Origin: Erwinia sp. HDF1-3R | GTDB taxonomy: Bacteria; Pseudomonadota; Gammaproteobacteria; Enterobacterales; Enterobacteriaceae | Direction of reading: 5' to 3' | Length of the DNA stretch: 64,000 nucleotides | Assembly: GCF_039621855.1 (NCBI RefSeq) | Contig: NZ_CP155071.1 | Coordinates: 1,364,001-1,428,000 of the forward strand | Shown: piece after piece, positions 28,937-37,325 of the stretch | Layout: every line of letters starts with the position of its first letter | How positions within the stretch are numbered: position 1 is the first letter of the stretch | Notes under the pieces: model-generated | Databases searched by the model: none | What the model saw: only the letters and a program-made list of their open reading frames with translations | Told to the model about the DNA's origin: nothing | Made by a program: the position numbers and the translations under genes

Positions 28937-30698
28937 TCTTGCACAGCTCTGGCCGACGCTGAAGCGTCTTCTGTCTTATGGCTCACCGTGGCGCAAATCA
29001 ATTGGGCTGGCGGTGCTGCTATTATGGATTGCCGCGGGTGCAGAGGTTATTGGTCCCATACTGGTGAGCTATTTTATTGATAACCTGCTGGCAAAGCACA
29101 ACATGCCACTGGGGATTGTCACCGGACTGGCGTTCAGCTTTCTGTTATTACAGGGACTCGCTGCCGCGCTGCATTACTGGCAGGCGCTGCTTTTCAATCA
29201 GGCTGCGGTAGGCGTTGTGCAGCAGCTGCGGACTGACGTAATGGATGCCGCTCTGCGTCAGCCGTTGAGTGCTTTTGATACGCAGCCCGTTGGTCAGATT
29301 ATCTCGCGGGTCACTAACGATACCGAAGTCGTGCGGGATCTCTATGTGACGGTAGTTGCCACCGTCCTGCGCAGCGCGGCCTTAATCGGGGCCATGCTGG
29401 TAGCGATGTTCAGTCTGGACTGGCGAATGGCGCTGGTTGCTGTCACCATTTTCCCCGCAGTGCTGACGGTGATGCTTATCTATCAACGCTACAGTACGCC
29501 AATTGTACGGCGGGTCCGAAGCTATCTGGCCGATATTAACAATGGCTTCAATGAAGTGATTGGCGGCATGAGCGTTATCCAGCAGTTTCGTCAACAGGCC
29601 CGCTTTGGTGAGAGGATGGGTGAAGCCAGCCGATCGCACTATCTTGCCCGTATGGAAACGCTGAGGCTGGATGGCTTTCTACTGCGTCCACTCTTGAGCC
29701 TCTTTTCAGCGATTATCCTCTGCGGCCTGATGATGCTGTTTGGCTTTTCATCGGTGGGTTCCGTTCAGGTCGGTGTGCTTTATGCCTTTATCAATTATCT
29801 CGGCCGGCTTAACGAACCGCTGATAGAGCTAACGACCCAGCAGTCGATGCTGCAGCAGGCCATTGTGGCGGGCGAGCGCATTTTTGAACTGATGGATGCG
29901 CCTCGCCAGCACTACGGCGCAGACGCAAGACCGCTTGTGACGGGCAGCATTGAGATTACCGATCTGACCTTCGCCTACGATGACCACCGGCCCGTGCTTA
30001 ATGACATCAACATCACCATTCCCTCCCAACGTTTTATCGCGCTGGTGGGGCATACCGGCAGCGGCAAAAGTACGCTGGTTAACCTGATGATGGGGTATTA
30101 CCCGCTGAAGCAGGGAGAAATTCGCCTCGATGGGCGGCCGCTTGATTCCTTAAGCCATGATGCACTGCGGCTGGGCGTGGCCATGGTTCAGCAGGATCCT
30201 GTGGTGCTGGCTGATACTTTTTTTGCCAACGTTACGCTGGGACGTGATATCAGCGAAGAGCAGGTCTGGCAGGCGCTGAAAACGGTACAGCTTGCTGAAC
30301 TTGCCCATAGTCTCTCCGACGGTATCTATACCCGTCTTGGTGAGCAGGGTAATAATTTGTCGGTTGGACAGAAACAGCTGCTGGCCATGGCGCGCGTTCT
30401 GGTGGCCTCTCCGCAGATTCTAATCCTCGATGAAGCCACGGCGAATATCGATTCAGGCACGGAGCAGGCGGTTCAGAAAGCGCTGGAGATCGTTCGGCAG
30501 CAAACCACGTTGGTGGTGATCGCCCACCGGTTATCCACTATTACCGAGGCGGACGAAATCCTGGTGTTACACCGTGGCCGCATCGTGGAACAGGGTACCC
30601 ACCGACAGCTCCAGGAGAAGAAAGGGCGCTACTGGCAAATGTACCAGCTACAGCAGGTAGGGCAGGATCTTGAGGCCGGTAATGTGTTGGCCAGCTAA
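28929..30698 (+). CDS. mdlB: Multidrug-resistance-like ABC transporter subunit MdlB
   Basis: This is the second half-transporter, 589 residues: six transmembrane helices, then Walker [10 protein letters not shown], signature LSVGQKQL and Walker [12 protein letters not shown] with the catalytic glutamate. The ABC signature has V instead of the first G (LSVGQ), also seen in E. coli MdlB. It is translated from the same message as mdlA through an 8-base overlap. Confidence 0.94.
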   Translation: MNNLAQLWPTLKRLLSYGSPWRKSIGLAVLLLWIAAGAEVIGPILVSYFIDNLLAKHNMPLGIVTGLAFSFLLLQGLAAALHYWQALLFNQAAVGVVQQLRTDVMDAALRQPLSAFDTQPVGQIISRVTNDTEVVRDLYVTVVATVLRSAALIGAMLVAMFSLDWRMALVAVTIFPAVLTVMLIYQRYSTPIVRRVRSYLADINNGFNEVIGGMSVIQQFRQQARFGERMGEASRSHYLARMETLRLDGFLLRPLLSLFSAIILCGLMMLFGFSSVGSVQVGVLYAFINYLGRLNEPLIELTTQQSMLQQAIVAGERIFELMDAPRQHYGADARPLVTGSIEITDLTFAYDDHRPVLNDINITIPSQRFIALVGHTGSGKSTLVNLMMGYYPLKQGEIRLDGRPLDSLSHDALRLGVAMVQQDPVVLADTFFANVTLGRDISEEQVWQALKTVQLAELAHSLSDGIYTRLGEQGNNLSVGQKQLLAMARVLVASPQILILDEATANIDSGTEQAVQKALEIVRQQTTLVVIAHRLSTITEADEILVLHRGRIVEQGTHRQLQEKKGRYWQMYQLQQVGQDLEAGNVLAS

Positions 30699-30713
30699 CT
30701 ACTATGCTGGCTG

Positions 30714-30790
30714 TTGGCTGACAACTGACAACTGACAACTGACAACTGACAACAGATAGCTGATAGCAGATAACAGATAGCTGGTGACAG
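30714..30790 (+). repeat. Heptanucleotide tandem repeat tract
   Basis: Four exact copies of ACAACTG (30721-30748) are followed in the same 7-base register by ACAACAG, ATAGCTG, ATAGCAG, ATAACAG, ATAGCTG and GTGACAG, and preceded by TTGGCTG. The decay from one exact unit to diverged ones suggests slipped-strand growth. It begins 15 bases after the mdlB stop. Confidence 0.85.
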
Positions 30791-30861
30791 CTAACACCTT
30801 ATCAACCTGCCGCTTCGCTGCACTATTTTCTGGCGTCGGGTTCCTCGTATCAATCCCATCT

Positions 30862-30896
30862 GCACTCACCTGAGGCGTTACGCACTCTAATGGTGC
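30862..30896 (+). promoter_or_regulatory. NtrC-like binding sites upstream of glnK
   Basis: GCAC-N7-GTGC at 30882-30896 matches the symmetrical NtrC site. A weaker half site (GCAC at 30862) lies 20 bases upstream on the same helix face. They are about 110 bases from the sigma-54 promoter, a usual enhancer distance. Confidence 0.65.
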
Positions 30897-31004
30897 GTTT
30901 TTTTTGCCCGCGGCGGGCCGCTATAAAAATCCCTTCATGCTGATAAGCCGACAATACCTGGCCCAACCTGGTTTAGCATCTGAAACGGACCACTTTCAGA
31001 TTTA

Positions 31005-31020
31005 TGGCACAGGCTTTGCT
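31005..31020 (+). promoter_or_regulatory. Sigma-54 promoter of glnK-amtB
   Basis: TGGCAC AGGC TTTGCT has the GG and GC dinucleotides with the exact -24/-12 spacing of the sigma-54 (RpoN) consensus, about 55 bases before the glnK ATG. Confidence 0.85.
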
Positions 31021-31074
31021 TTATTTAGCCGGTGTCGGGCGAATCAGCCATTTTCAATACCTGGAGGGGATCGT

Positions 31075-31413
31075 ATGAAGCTGGTTACCGTGGTAATCAA
31101 ACCGTTTAAACTGGAAGATGTGCGAGAAGCACTCTCCTCTATTGGTATTCAGGGGCTTACCGTAACTGAAGTAAAAGGGTTTGGTCGCCAGAAGGGCCAT
31201 GCAGAACTCTATCGCGGTGCTGAATACAGCGTGAACTTCCTGCCAAAAGTAAAAATAGATATTGCAATTGCAGACGATCAGCTCGACGAAGTGGTTGATG
31301 TCATTGGTAAAGCCGCTTATACCGGCAAAATTGGTGACGGCAAAATTTTTGTTGCTGAGCTGGAGCGTGTGATTCGAATCCGTACCGGTGAAACGGACGA
31401 AGCGGCACTGTAA
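31075..31413 (+). CDS. glnK: Nitrogen regulatory PII protein GlnK
   Basis: GlnK is a trimeric PII signalling protein that senses 2-oxoglutarate, ATP and ADP and plugs the ammonium channel AmtB when nitrogen is sufficient. The 112-residue sequence has the T-loop with the uridylylation site Tyr51 (ELYRGAEYSV) and the family end GETDEAAL. ATG 31075 follows a good ribosome site (GGAGGGG). It is cotranscribed with amtB 35 bases later, behind a sigma-54 promoter, so both respond to nitrogen limitation. Confidence 0.96.
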   Translation: MKLVTVVIKPFKLEDVREALSSIGIQGLTVTEVKGFGRQKGHAELYRGAEYSVNFLPKVKIDIAIADDQLDEVVDVIGKAAYTGKIGDGKIFVAELERVIRIRTGETDEAAL

Positions 31414-31448
31414 CCCCGGGGCTAAGAATTGTGATGGGATGGGATAAA

Positions 31449-32738
31449 ATGAATAAAAAAATTGCTAAATTGGGCCTCGCAGGCCTGGCAATGTTACCGT
31501 CGCTGGCGATGGCAGCAGCGCCACCGGTCGCGGATAAAGCCGATAACGCCTTTATGATGATTTGCACCGCGCTGGTGCTTTTTATGACCTTACCCGGAAT
31601 TGCACTGTTTTACGGTGGCCTGATCCGCGCCAAAAATGTGCTCTCCATGCTGACACAGGTTTCTGTCACTTTCGCCATGGTTTGCGTACTGTGGATGATT
31701 TACGGCTACTCTCTCGCCTTTAGCGACGGTAACGCCTTCTTCGGCGGTTTCAGCATGGCGATGCTGAAAAACATTCAGCTCACGTCGCTGGTGGGCACTT
31801 TCTATCAGTATATCCACGTCTCTTTCCAGGCATCGTTCGCCTGCATCACCGTGGGACTGATTGTCGGTTCAATTGCAGAACGCATCCGCTTCTCTGCCGT
31901 GCTGATTTTTGTCGCTATCTGGCTGACCTTCTCTTATTTACCTATCGCCCATATGGTCTGGTCCGGTGGCCTGCTGGCGCAGGATGGAGCACTGGATTTC
32001 GCGGGTGGCACCGTGGTGCATATCAATGCCGCAGTGGCGGGACTGGTAGGCGCTTACCTCGTGGGCAAACGCGCGGGCTTTGGTAAAGAGGCATTCAAAC
32101 CGCATAACCTGCCCATGGTTTTCACCGGTACGGCAATCCTTTATGTGGGCTGGTTCGGCTTTAATGCGGGCTCGGCCAGCGCGGCAAACGAAATTGCGGG
32201 TCTGGCATTCCTGAACACCGTGATGGCGACAGCGGGTGCGATGCTTAGCTGGACGTTCGGCGAGTGGGCCCTTCGCGGCAAACCTTCTTTACTGGGCGTC
32301 TGTTCCGGTGCCATTGGTGGTCTGGTCGCGATCACGCCTGCCTGTGGTTACGTTGGGGTCGGCGGTGCTCTGATTATTGGTATCGCGGGTGGTCTGGCGG
32401 GTCTCTGGGGCGTGACCGTCCTGAAGAAATGGCTGCGCGTTGACGACCCCTGTGATGTGTTCGGCGTCCATGGCGTTTGCGGGATTCTGGGCTGTATCCT
32501 GACCGGCGTATTTGCCTCCTCCTCACTGGGTGGCGTAGGTTACGCTCAGGGCGTGACCATGGGGCATCAGATTGGCGTTCAGTTATTCAGCGTTGGCGTG
32601 ACCATCGTCTGGACTGGCGTCGTCGCCTTTATCGCCTTCAAAGTGGCGGATATGACGGTTGGGCTGCGCGTACCAGAAGATCAGGAACGTGAAGGTCTGG
32701 ACGTTAACAGCCATGGTGAAAACGCTTATAACCAGTAA
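31449..32738 (+). CDS. amtB: Ammonium channel AmtB
   Basis: AmtB conducts ammonium/ammonia across the inner membrane as a trimer. The 429-residue protein has a cleaved signal peptide (MNKKIAKLGLAGLAMLPSLA, cut near AMA-AA) and eleven transmembrane helices. The twin pore histidines lie in VHINAAVAGL and GVHGVCGILG. The start at 31449 gives the E. coli-like length; an ATG six codons earlier is less likely because it lacks a ribosome site. It ends in a strong terminator. Confidence 0.96.
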   Translation: MNKKIAKLGLAGLAMLPSLAMAAAPPVADKADNAFMMICTALVLFMTLPGIALFYGGLIRAKNVLSMLTQVSVTFAMVCVLWMIYGYSLAFSDGNAFFGGFSMAMLKNIQLTSLVGTFYQYIHVSFQASFACITVGLIVGSIAERIRFSAVLIFVAIWLTFSYLPIAHMVWSGGLLAQDGALDFAGGTVVHINAAVAGLVGAYLVGKRAGFGKEAFKPHNLPMVFTGTAILYVGWFGFNAGSASAANEIAGLAFLNTVMATAGAMLSWTFGEWALRGKPSLLGVCSGAIGGLVAITPACGYVGVGGALIIGIAGGLAGLWGVTVLKKWLRVDDPCDVFGVHGVCGILGCILTGVFASSSLGGVGYAQGVTMGHQIGVQLFSVGVTIVWTGVVAFIAFKVADMTVGLRVPEDQEREGLDVNSHGENAYNQ

Positions 32739-32765
32739 GCGTAAAGCACGAGATTGACAACAGCC

Positions 32766-32797
32766 AACGGCTCCCGGTAAGTGGGAGCCGTTTTTTT
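32766..32797 (+). terminator. amtB terminator
   Basis: CGGCTCCC (32768-32775) and GGGAGCCG (32783-32790) form a stem followed by seven T. Confidence 0.9.
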
Positions 32798-32814
32798 ACG
32801 AAAACAAATCAGTT

Positions 32815-33678
32815 TCAGGCCTGGCGAAGACGCATAACGCCTTCCTGAACGGTCGATGCCACCAGCGTGCCGTCAAGGTTATAAAATTCTCCACGAACAA
32901 AACCCCTGGCCCCGGATGCCGAGGTACTTTCAACGCTGTACAACAGCCACTGATTTAAATCGAACGGGCGGTGAAACCACATTGAATGGTCGATGGTGGC
33001 AACCTGCATGCCCGGCTCAAGAAACCCTTTCCCATGCGGCTGAAGAGCAACCGGCAGAAAGTTGAAGTCGGACGCGTACCCTAGCAGATACTGATGGATC
33101 CGCTTCTCTTCCGGCACGTTGCCGTTAGCTTTTATCCAGACGTAGCGGCGGGGTTCCTCTACGTGCCCTTTAAGGGGGTTATGGAAGCTGACCGGACGGA
33201 ACTCAAAGGGCTTTTCCGCCAGAAACTTCTCTCTCAACTTTTCGGGGATAAAAGGTGCGAGCTGTGCTGCAATTTCACTCTCACTGGCTAAATTTTCCGG
33301 CCCGGGAACATCTGGCATGGTCTTCTGGTGCTCAAATCCGCTTTCAGGTGCCTGGAAAGAGGCGGTCATAAAAAATATAGGCTGACCGTTTTGCACGGCG
33401 CTGACGCGGCGAGCGCTAAAACTCTGCCCATCGCGCAGCGTTTCTACCTCATAGACGATGGCTTTCTGGCTGTCGCCCGGTCTGAGAAAATAGCTGTGGA
33501 AGGAGTGGATAACGCGTTCGGCGGGTACCGTCTGCTTGGCGGCACAGAGAGCCTGACCCACAACCTGCCCGCCAAATACCTGACGAAGCCCCAAATCTTC
33601 GCTCTGACCCCGAAACAGCCCTTCTTCGAGCTTCTCGAGATGAAGCAGATTCAATAAATTTTGTAATGCCTGGCTCAT
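32815..33678 (-). CDS. tesB: Acyl-CoA thioesterase II TesB
   Basis: TesB hydrolyses medium- and long-chain acyl-CoA esters. The 287 residues contain two hotdog domains; the first begins [20 protein letters not shown] and the second has [19 protein letters not shown], with the catalytic aspartate in ATIDHS. E. coli has 286 residues. ATG 33678 ([12 protein letters not shown]) is the family start; the open frame runs 75 bases upstream. It converges with amtB and is divergent from ybaY. Confidence 0.95.
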   Translation of the reverse strand: MSQALQNLLNLLHLEKLEEGLFRGQSEDLGLRQVFGGQVVGQALCAAKQTVPAERVIHSFHSYFLRPGDSQKAIVYEVETLRDGQSFSARRVSAVQNGQPIFFMTASFQAPESGFEHQKTMPDVPGPENLASESEIAAQLAPFIPEKLREKFLAEKPFEFRPVSFHNPLKGHVEEPRRYVWIKANGNVPEEKRIHQYLLGYASDFNFLPVALQPHGKGFLEPGMQVATIDHSMWFHRPFDLNQWLLYSVESTSASGARGFVRGEFYNLDGTLVASTVQEGVMRLRQA

Positions 33679-33889
33679 TATGGCCTCTCTGTGGTGTTTT
33701 TTTAGTTTTTCAGTCGGAGTCGTCAGCGCAGCATGCAGGCTAACAATCAACATAAAAGGCGGTTAAACGGCAGTAACAGGAAAAAATCAGTAACTTGTGC
33801 CAGAATAAACTCAACGGGTTAGTGTTGCACTACTCCCGGTGACTCACCGAGATCACGCTATTAACATTGATCATAAGGAGAATAAGTCA

Positions 33890-34447
33890 ATGAAAGTTTT
33901 ACCAATATTAACGGGCGCCGCACTGGCTGTCGCATTATCCGGATGCGCTCAAAAAGGTCACGATGTGCCTACCGCGACGCTGGCATCACAGGTAGCCGGT
34001 CAGCAGGCTACTCTTCGCCAGCCCAACGTCAGCGGTAGCATCTACATCCGCCAACGCATTGCATTACCGCCGGATGCCGTTTTAACGGTAACGCTCTCTG
34101 ATGCGACCGTGGCTGATGCTCCTTCGAAAGTTATTTCACAGCGCGTCGTTCGCACGGATGGAAAACAGGCACCGTTCAAATTTATCCTGCCGTTTAACCC
34201 GTCTGATATTAAGCCTGACGCGCGTATCCTGCTCAGCGCCGCCATTACTGTTAATGGCAAGATGATGTTTATCACCGATAGCGTCAAGCAGGCGGTTAAT
34301 ACCGGTGGTCATAAACAGGATTTGGTATTGGTTCCGGTTCCGTCCATGGCTCTGCCAACACAGAGCGGGGCGGCGACAACCCTGCCGTCGACCTCTCCAA
34401 CGCAGGTTAGTCCTTCATCTTCCGTACCCGCACCGACCTCACTGTAA
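33890..34447 (+). CDS. ybaY: YbaY family lipoprotein
   Basis: This predicted lipoprotein (185 residues) has a signal peptide ending in ALSGC (Cys19). A YbaY beta-sandwich domain (GSIYIRQRIALPPDAVLTVT and onward, about residues 45-145) and a Ser/Thr/Pro-rich tail follow. The role in the envelope is not established. The ATG at 33890 has AAGGAG about ten bases upstream and excludes a 17-residue extension. Divergent from tesB and convergent with the Atl gene, as in E. coli. Confidence 0.92.
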   Translation: MKVLPILTGAALAVALSGCAQKGHDVPTATLASQVAGQQATLRQPNVSGSIYIRQRIALPPDAVLTVTLSDATVADAPSKVISQRVVRTDGKQAPFKFILPFNPSDIKPDARILLSAAITVNGKMMFITDSVKQAVNTGGHKQDLVLVPVPSMALPTQSGAATTLPSTSPTQVSPSSSVPAPTSL

Positions 34448-34473
34448 CGTTTTCCCGCCTCTTTTGGGGCGGG

Positions 34474-34785
34474 TTATTCTATCCAGCGATAACGCCGTAG
34501 CGAAACTTTTCCCTCACGACTGACTTCTACTCCGTCGCGCAAGAGTGCATCGCGCTGACGCGTGAGATCCTCACCCGTCTGCGAAATTGCACCCATGCTA
34601 TTGATGACGCGAAACCAGGGGAGGGTGCTCCCTTCCGGCAGGCGTTTAAGCACGCCGCCAACCTGGCGCGCAGCGCGTGGGGAGCCAGCCATACGGGCGA
34701 TATCACCATAGGTGGCGACTTTACCTGTCGGTATTGCAGCAACAATCTGCCAAATGCGCTGTGGGAATGAATCTTGCTCATGCAT
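34474..34785 (-). CDS. atl: Alkyltransferase-like DNA-binding protein (Atl, YbaZ)
   Basis: Atl proteins bind O6-alkylguanine without removing the alkyl group and hand the lesion to nucleotide excision repair. The 103-residue protein has the helix-turn-helix with SPRAARQVGGVLKRLP and, where true alkyltransferases have PCHRV, it reads PWFRV (Trp57, Phe58). Trp in place of the acceptor Cys is the Atl hallmark; Phe in place of the usual His is uncommon. It lies between ybaY and ffs as in E. coli. Confidence 0.9.
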   Translation of the reverse strand: MHEQDSFPQRIWQIVAAIPTGKVATYGDIARMAGSPRAARQVGGVLKRLPEGSTLPWFRVINSMGAISQTGEDLTRQRDALLRDGVEVSREGKVSLRRYRWIE

Positions 34786-34872
34786 ATTTTTGCCCTCTCA
34801 GCGGAACTGTAATAAAAATTGGGCAAAAATTGAAGGGATCGAACAAGAAAACAACGGTCACCGCGCGATAGG

Positions 34873-34901
34873 TTGCAATTGAGGAGGGGTTCATTGATAA
34901 T
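34873..34901 (+). promoter_or_regulatory. ffs promoter
   Basis: TTGCAA (34873-34878), 17 bases, GATAAT (34896-34901), then a GC-rich discriminator (GCCCTCGC) typical of stable-RNA promoters. Transcription would start near 34908, leaving a leader of about 25 bases before the mature RNA, which RNase P removes in E. coli. Confidence 0.65.
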
Positions 34902-34932
34902 GCCCTCGCTCCATAACATGGAGCTTGTCAAT

Positions 34933-35046
34933 GGGGGCCCGGTTGGTTCTCCCGCAATGCTAACTTGTGAACTCGGTCAGATCCGGAAGGAAGCAGCCGC
35001 AGCAGGTGACGCGTGTGCCGGGATGTAGCTGGCAGGGCCCCCACCC
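34933..35046 (+). ncRNA. ffs: 4.5S RNA of the signal recognition particle
   Basis: This 114-nucleotide RNA pairs with Ffh to target membrane proteins. The ends GGGGGCCC and GGGCCCCCACCC pair, and the conserved Ffh-binding loop GGTCAGATCCGGAAGGAAGCAGC is clear (E. coli GGTCAGGTCCGGAAGGAAGCAGC), followed by GTGTGCCGGGATGTAGCTGGC. The length equals E. coli 4.5S RNA. Its promoter lies just upstream and a T-rich stretch follows. Confidence 0.97.
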
Positions 35047-35099
35047 AATTCCCCCTCCAGCTTTTCTTAACTCGCTACTTTTAATCGTATAATTTTGAT

Positions 35100-35318
35100 T
35101 TAACGAACGAATTTCCATACCGCGACCGGGACTTTATCGTAGAGTTTATTCATTGTCAGTTCGGCAAGACGATGATCGGCAGCGGAATAAAATACGGCCA
35201 GCTCGTTTTCAGATAATTCGTATTTATTCTTTTCTATTACACGCTCAAGGGTGTCGATTGACCGACAGCGCCTCAGGCGCATCAAATAATCAGTTTTGGT
35301 TAGAAGTTTGTCTGTCAT
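35100..35318 (-). CDS. hha: Haemolysin expression modulator Hha
   Basis: Hha is a 72-residue partner of H-NS that helps silence horizontally acquired, AT-rich genes and, with TomB, acts as a toxin-antitoxin-like pair. The sequence from [12 protein letters not shown] to [10 protein letters not shown] is nearly identical to E. coli Hha; the length is the same. ATG 35318 is chosen for that reason over a 23-codon upstream extension. It follows tomB by about 30 bases on the same strand. Confidence 0.96.
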   Translation of the reverse strand: MTDKLLTKTDYLMRLRRCRSIDTLERVIEKNKYELSENELAVFYSAADHRLAELTMNKLYDKVPVAVWKFVR

Positions 35319-35347
35319 TGTTAAACCGTTGAAAAAATAATGGGTTG

Positions 35348-35728
35348 CTAAAATGAATGGCTTGCCTGCGAGACGACCTGAGCACATTCCTCTATGAAAA
35401 TATTAAACAAACGCTTCGCTGTTTTTTGCCAGCGCTGTAAATCCTGAACGTTGATTCCGTAATTACTAAAGAGCATGAACGTATCATCCAGGTATTCATC
35501 TACCTGACTTATGAGTTCATCATCTTCAATATGTTTAATTTTGTAATTCATGGTGAATCCGGCAATATGCTCGATCAAATCGTTAAGCTGCAAATTGATT
35601 GCCGAAGTAGGATCATTAACCCATCCATGATGGCTATCACCTAATGTAGCCATGCTTTCATCATACAAGTTTTCACACAAGAATTTAAGCTGGGCGATAT
35701 CATGCCTTTTTGGTGAGTATTCGTCCAT
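35348..35728 (-). CDS. tomB: Hha toxicity modulator TomB
   Basis: TomB (YbaJ) is the antitoxin-like partner that oxidises and inactivates Hha and affects biofilm formation. The 126-residue acidic protein begins [20 protein letters not shown] and has [19 protein letters not shown], the family core. In E. coli it is 124 residues. ATG 35728 is favoured; a 12-codon extension has no homology. It is cotranscribed with hha. Confidence 0.95.
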   Translation of the reverse strand: MDEYSPKRHDIAQLKFLCENLYDESMATLGDSHHGWVNDPTSAINLQLNDLIEHIAGFTMNYKIKHIEDDELISQVDEYLDDTFMLFSNYGINVQDLQRWQKTAKRLFNIFIEECAQVVSQASHSF

Positions 35729-35876
35729 CTTTTTCCCCTCCATAGCTAGTGAAAGATGCCGCATGTGCGGGCTTTTCAGCGAGTTGTGTGCCAGGAAGTG
35801 ATAAGGGTTATCTCGTTATTAACCCCTGCTAAAATATAACGTAGATAATATGTCTTTTTAATAACAGTTTTGTAAA

Positions 35877-36230
35877 TCAAAATTCGTCTGCGGCTGTTGC
35901 TGGTTCAGTATCAATAAAATCAAAAACGAGCGCATCGCCTGTGTGATGAAAAATGACCGTTTCGCTTAGGGTTTCCTCAGCATCAATATCGAGGCAGGCG
36001 TTGAACAGGGACCAACGAAAACTATAGGCCATCTTATAACTTGATTCACCTAAATATTCTATAGAAATAATTTTGATACTCTCGGGAACATATTGGGCAT
36101 TTTGTGAATACCAAATCAATGATCCTGTAAGTTCATCCGCTATTTTGGGAATAATCCGCTGAATAACCTCAGCCAATGCCGCCGGGTTACCCTCAGTTTT
36201 TTCTAAATTACATGAGATGGTTTTGCGCAC
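35877..36230 (-). CDS. Hypothetical protein next to hha-tomB
   Basis: This is a 117-residue, acidic, cytoplasmic protein with no recognised family. It contains a predicted beta-rich stretch (ESIKIISIEYLGESSYKMAY, then FRWSLFNACLDIDAEETLSE) and an acidic end (DFIDTEPATAADEF). The start is GTG at 36230 with GGGGA about five bases before it. Codon use is AT-rich compared with the backbone. It lies at the left edge of the accessory block that holds the zinc genes. I do not recognise its function. Confidence 0.6.
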   Translation of the reverse strand: MRKTISCNLEKTEGNPAALAEVIQRIIPKIADELTGSLIWYSQNAQYVPESIKIISIEYLGESSYKMAYSFRWSLFNACLDIDAEETLSETVIFHHTGDALVFDFIDTEPATAADEF

Positions 36231-36484
36231 TTTTTCCCCATGAGTTAATTAATGCTTATAGAGATAATTAGTCTTAAGAGGCTATTAATCAAGCCCCTAA
36301 ACAGTGCTGTTAACTATCTTGATGATTTGGCTATTATTTATCTTAGTAGATAAAACCATTTACTGCGATAGATAAAAGTCGGAAGTTGAGTTTTTTTTAT
36401 ATAACCGCCCATGCCTCAGCCCTATTTTGGAAATAATTAGATACATTTTGCCGATATCTTCTTAAATAAAAAATCCGGTATATT

Positions 36485-36502
36485 GTTATGTTATAACATA
36501 AC
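36485..36502. promoter_or_regulatory. Zur-type palindrome before the metal ABC operon
   Basis: GTTATGTTATAACATAAC is a perfect 18-bp palindrome with the TGTTATAACA core of zinc-uptake-regulator boxes, 14 bases before the first ATG of the operon. Thirteen of the same bases recur before rpmE2 (39595-39607), another classic Zur target. Confidence 0.75.
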
Positions 36503-36516
36503 TAAAGGGTGTCATA

Positions 36517-36642
36517 ATGAGTTCAAACTTCACTCTGTCGCAGCATGCGACACTTTTTTGCCGCTCGTCCGGGCTGCGCCTGATGCTTGCCGCAGGGCTG
36601 GCATTTATTCTGCTGCTACTCACCGGGTGGGCGTTGGCCTGA
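36517..36642 (+). CDS. 41-residue membrane microprotein at the head of the metal ABC operon
   Basis: The frame starts with ATG 36517, after an AAGGGTGT stretch, and encodes 41 residues: a polar N terminus with His10 and Cys15 (LSQHATLFCRSSG) and one transmembrane segment (about 21-40, LRLMLAAGLAFILLLLTGWA). Its stop codon overlaps the ATPase start (TGATG), so the two are translationally coupled, which argues for real translation. I know no family for it. It could be a small subunit of the transporter, a leader peptide, or a leftover of a larger gene. Confidence 0.55.
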   Translation: MSSNFTLSQHATLFCRSSGLRLMLAAGLAFILLLLTGWALA

Positions 36643-37325
36643 TGATTACCTTCAAACAGCTTACCGTGGGCTATCAGGGCAGGGCGGTCACCCCGGCGTT
36701 GGATGGCACCTTGTTGACGGGCTCAATGACTGCCCTGGTTGGCGCTAATGGTTCCGGAAAATCAACCTTACTGAAAACGCTGGCCGGTTTATTGCACCCG
36801 GTCAGTGGGTCACTCAGTCTGCCTCGTTCATCCGTCAATATCGCCTGGCTGCCGCAGCAGTCTGAAATTGACCGCAGTTTTCCCATAAGCCTGTTCGATC
36901 TGGTGGCGATGGGATGTTGGAAAAAATGCGGTTGGTTCGGTGGTATAGATAAGGCCATGCGGCGAAGCGTTATGTCAGCGCTGGAAAAGGTCGATATGCT
37001 CGACTTTGCCTTCGCTCAGCCAGGCACGCTCTCCGGTGGACAGCTGCAGCGCGTGCTATTCGCGCGCTTATTAGTGCAGGAGGCCAGCCTGCTGCTGCTT
37101 GATGAACCCTTCACAGGCATTGATAGTCAGACAACCCAACAGCTGCTATCGCTGCTCAAAGAGCGCCACGAAGCAGGCTGTACGCTGATTGTCGTTCTCC
37201 ATGATATGGCAACGGTGGAGAACTATTTTCCACAGCGTATACGCCTGCAGGAGCATCATGCCGAATGGTCCGTTTCCGATAGCGTGCTGTCCCGGCAGCA
37301 TTCCCCGCGTTCTTTGGGGGCGTAA
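36642..37325 (+). CDS. Metal (zinc) ABC transporter, ATP-binding subunit
   Basis: This 227-residue ATPase belongs to the Znu/Mnt/Azt metal importers. It has Walker A GANGSGKST (34-42), Q-loop WLPQQ, signature LSGGQLQR, Walker B LLLLDEPF and H-loop VLHDM. ATG 36642 overlaps the stop of a 41-codon frame, and its own stop overlaps the permease start (TAATG). The gene order ATPase-permease-binding protein, the Zur-type box upstream and the neighbouring zinc-free ribosomal paralogues all point to zinc. It resembles the AztA group more than ZnuC, judged from order and length only. Confidence 0.9.
   Translation: MITFKQLTVGYQGRAVTPALDGTLLTGSMTALVGANGSGKSTLLKTLAGLLHPVSGSLSLPRSSVNIAWLPQQSEIDRSFPISLFDLVAMGCWKKCGWFGGIDKAMRRSVMSALEKVDMLDFAFAQPGTLSGGQLQRVLFARLLVQEASLLLLDEPFTGIDSQTTQQLLSLLKERHEAGCTLIVVLHDMATVENYFPQRIRLQEHHAEWSVSDSVLSRQHSPRSLGA

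Noticed and set aside
30714-30790. Heptad repeats considered as a CRISPR array
   Set aside because: Units are 7 bases with no spacers and no cas genes.
34332-34447. Ser/Thr/Pro-rich end of YbaY considered as a separate repeat element
   Set aside because: The low-complexity tail is in frame with the lipoprotein and lacks exact repeat units.
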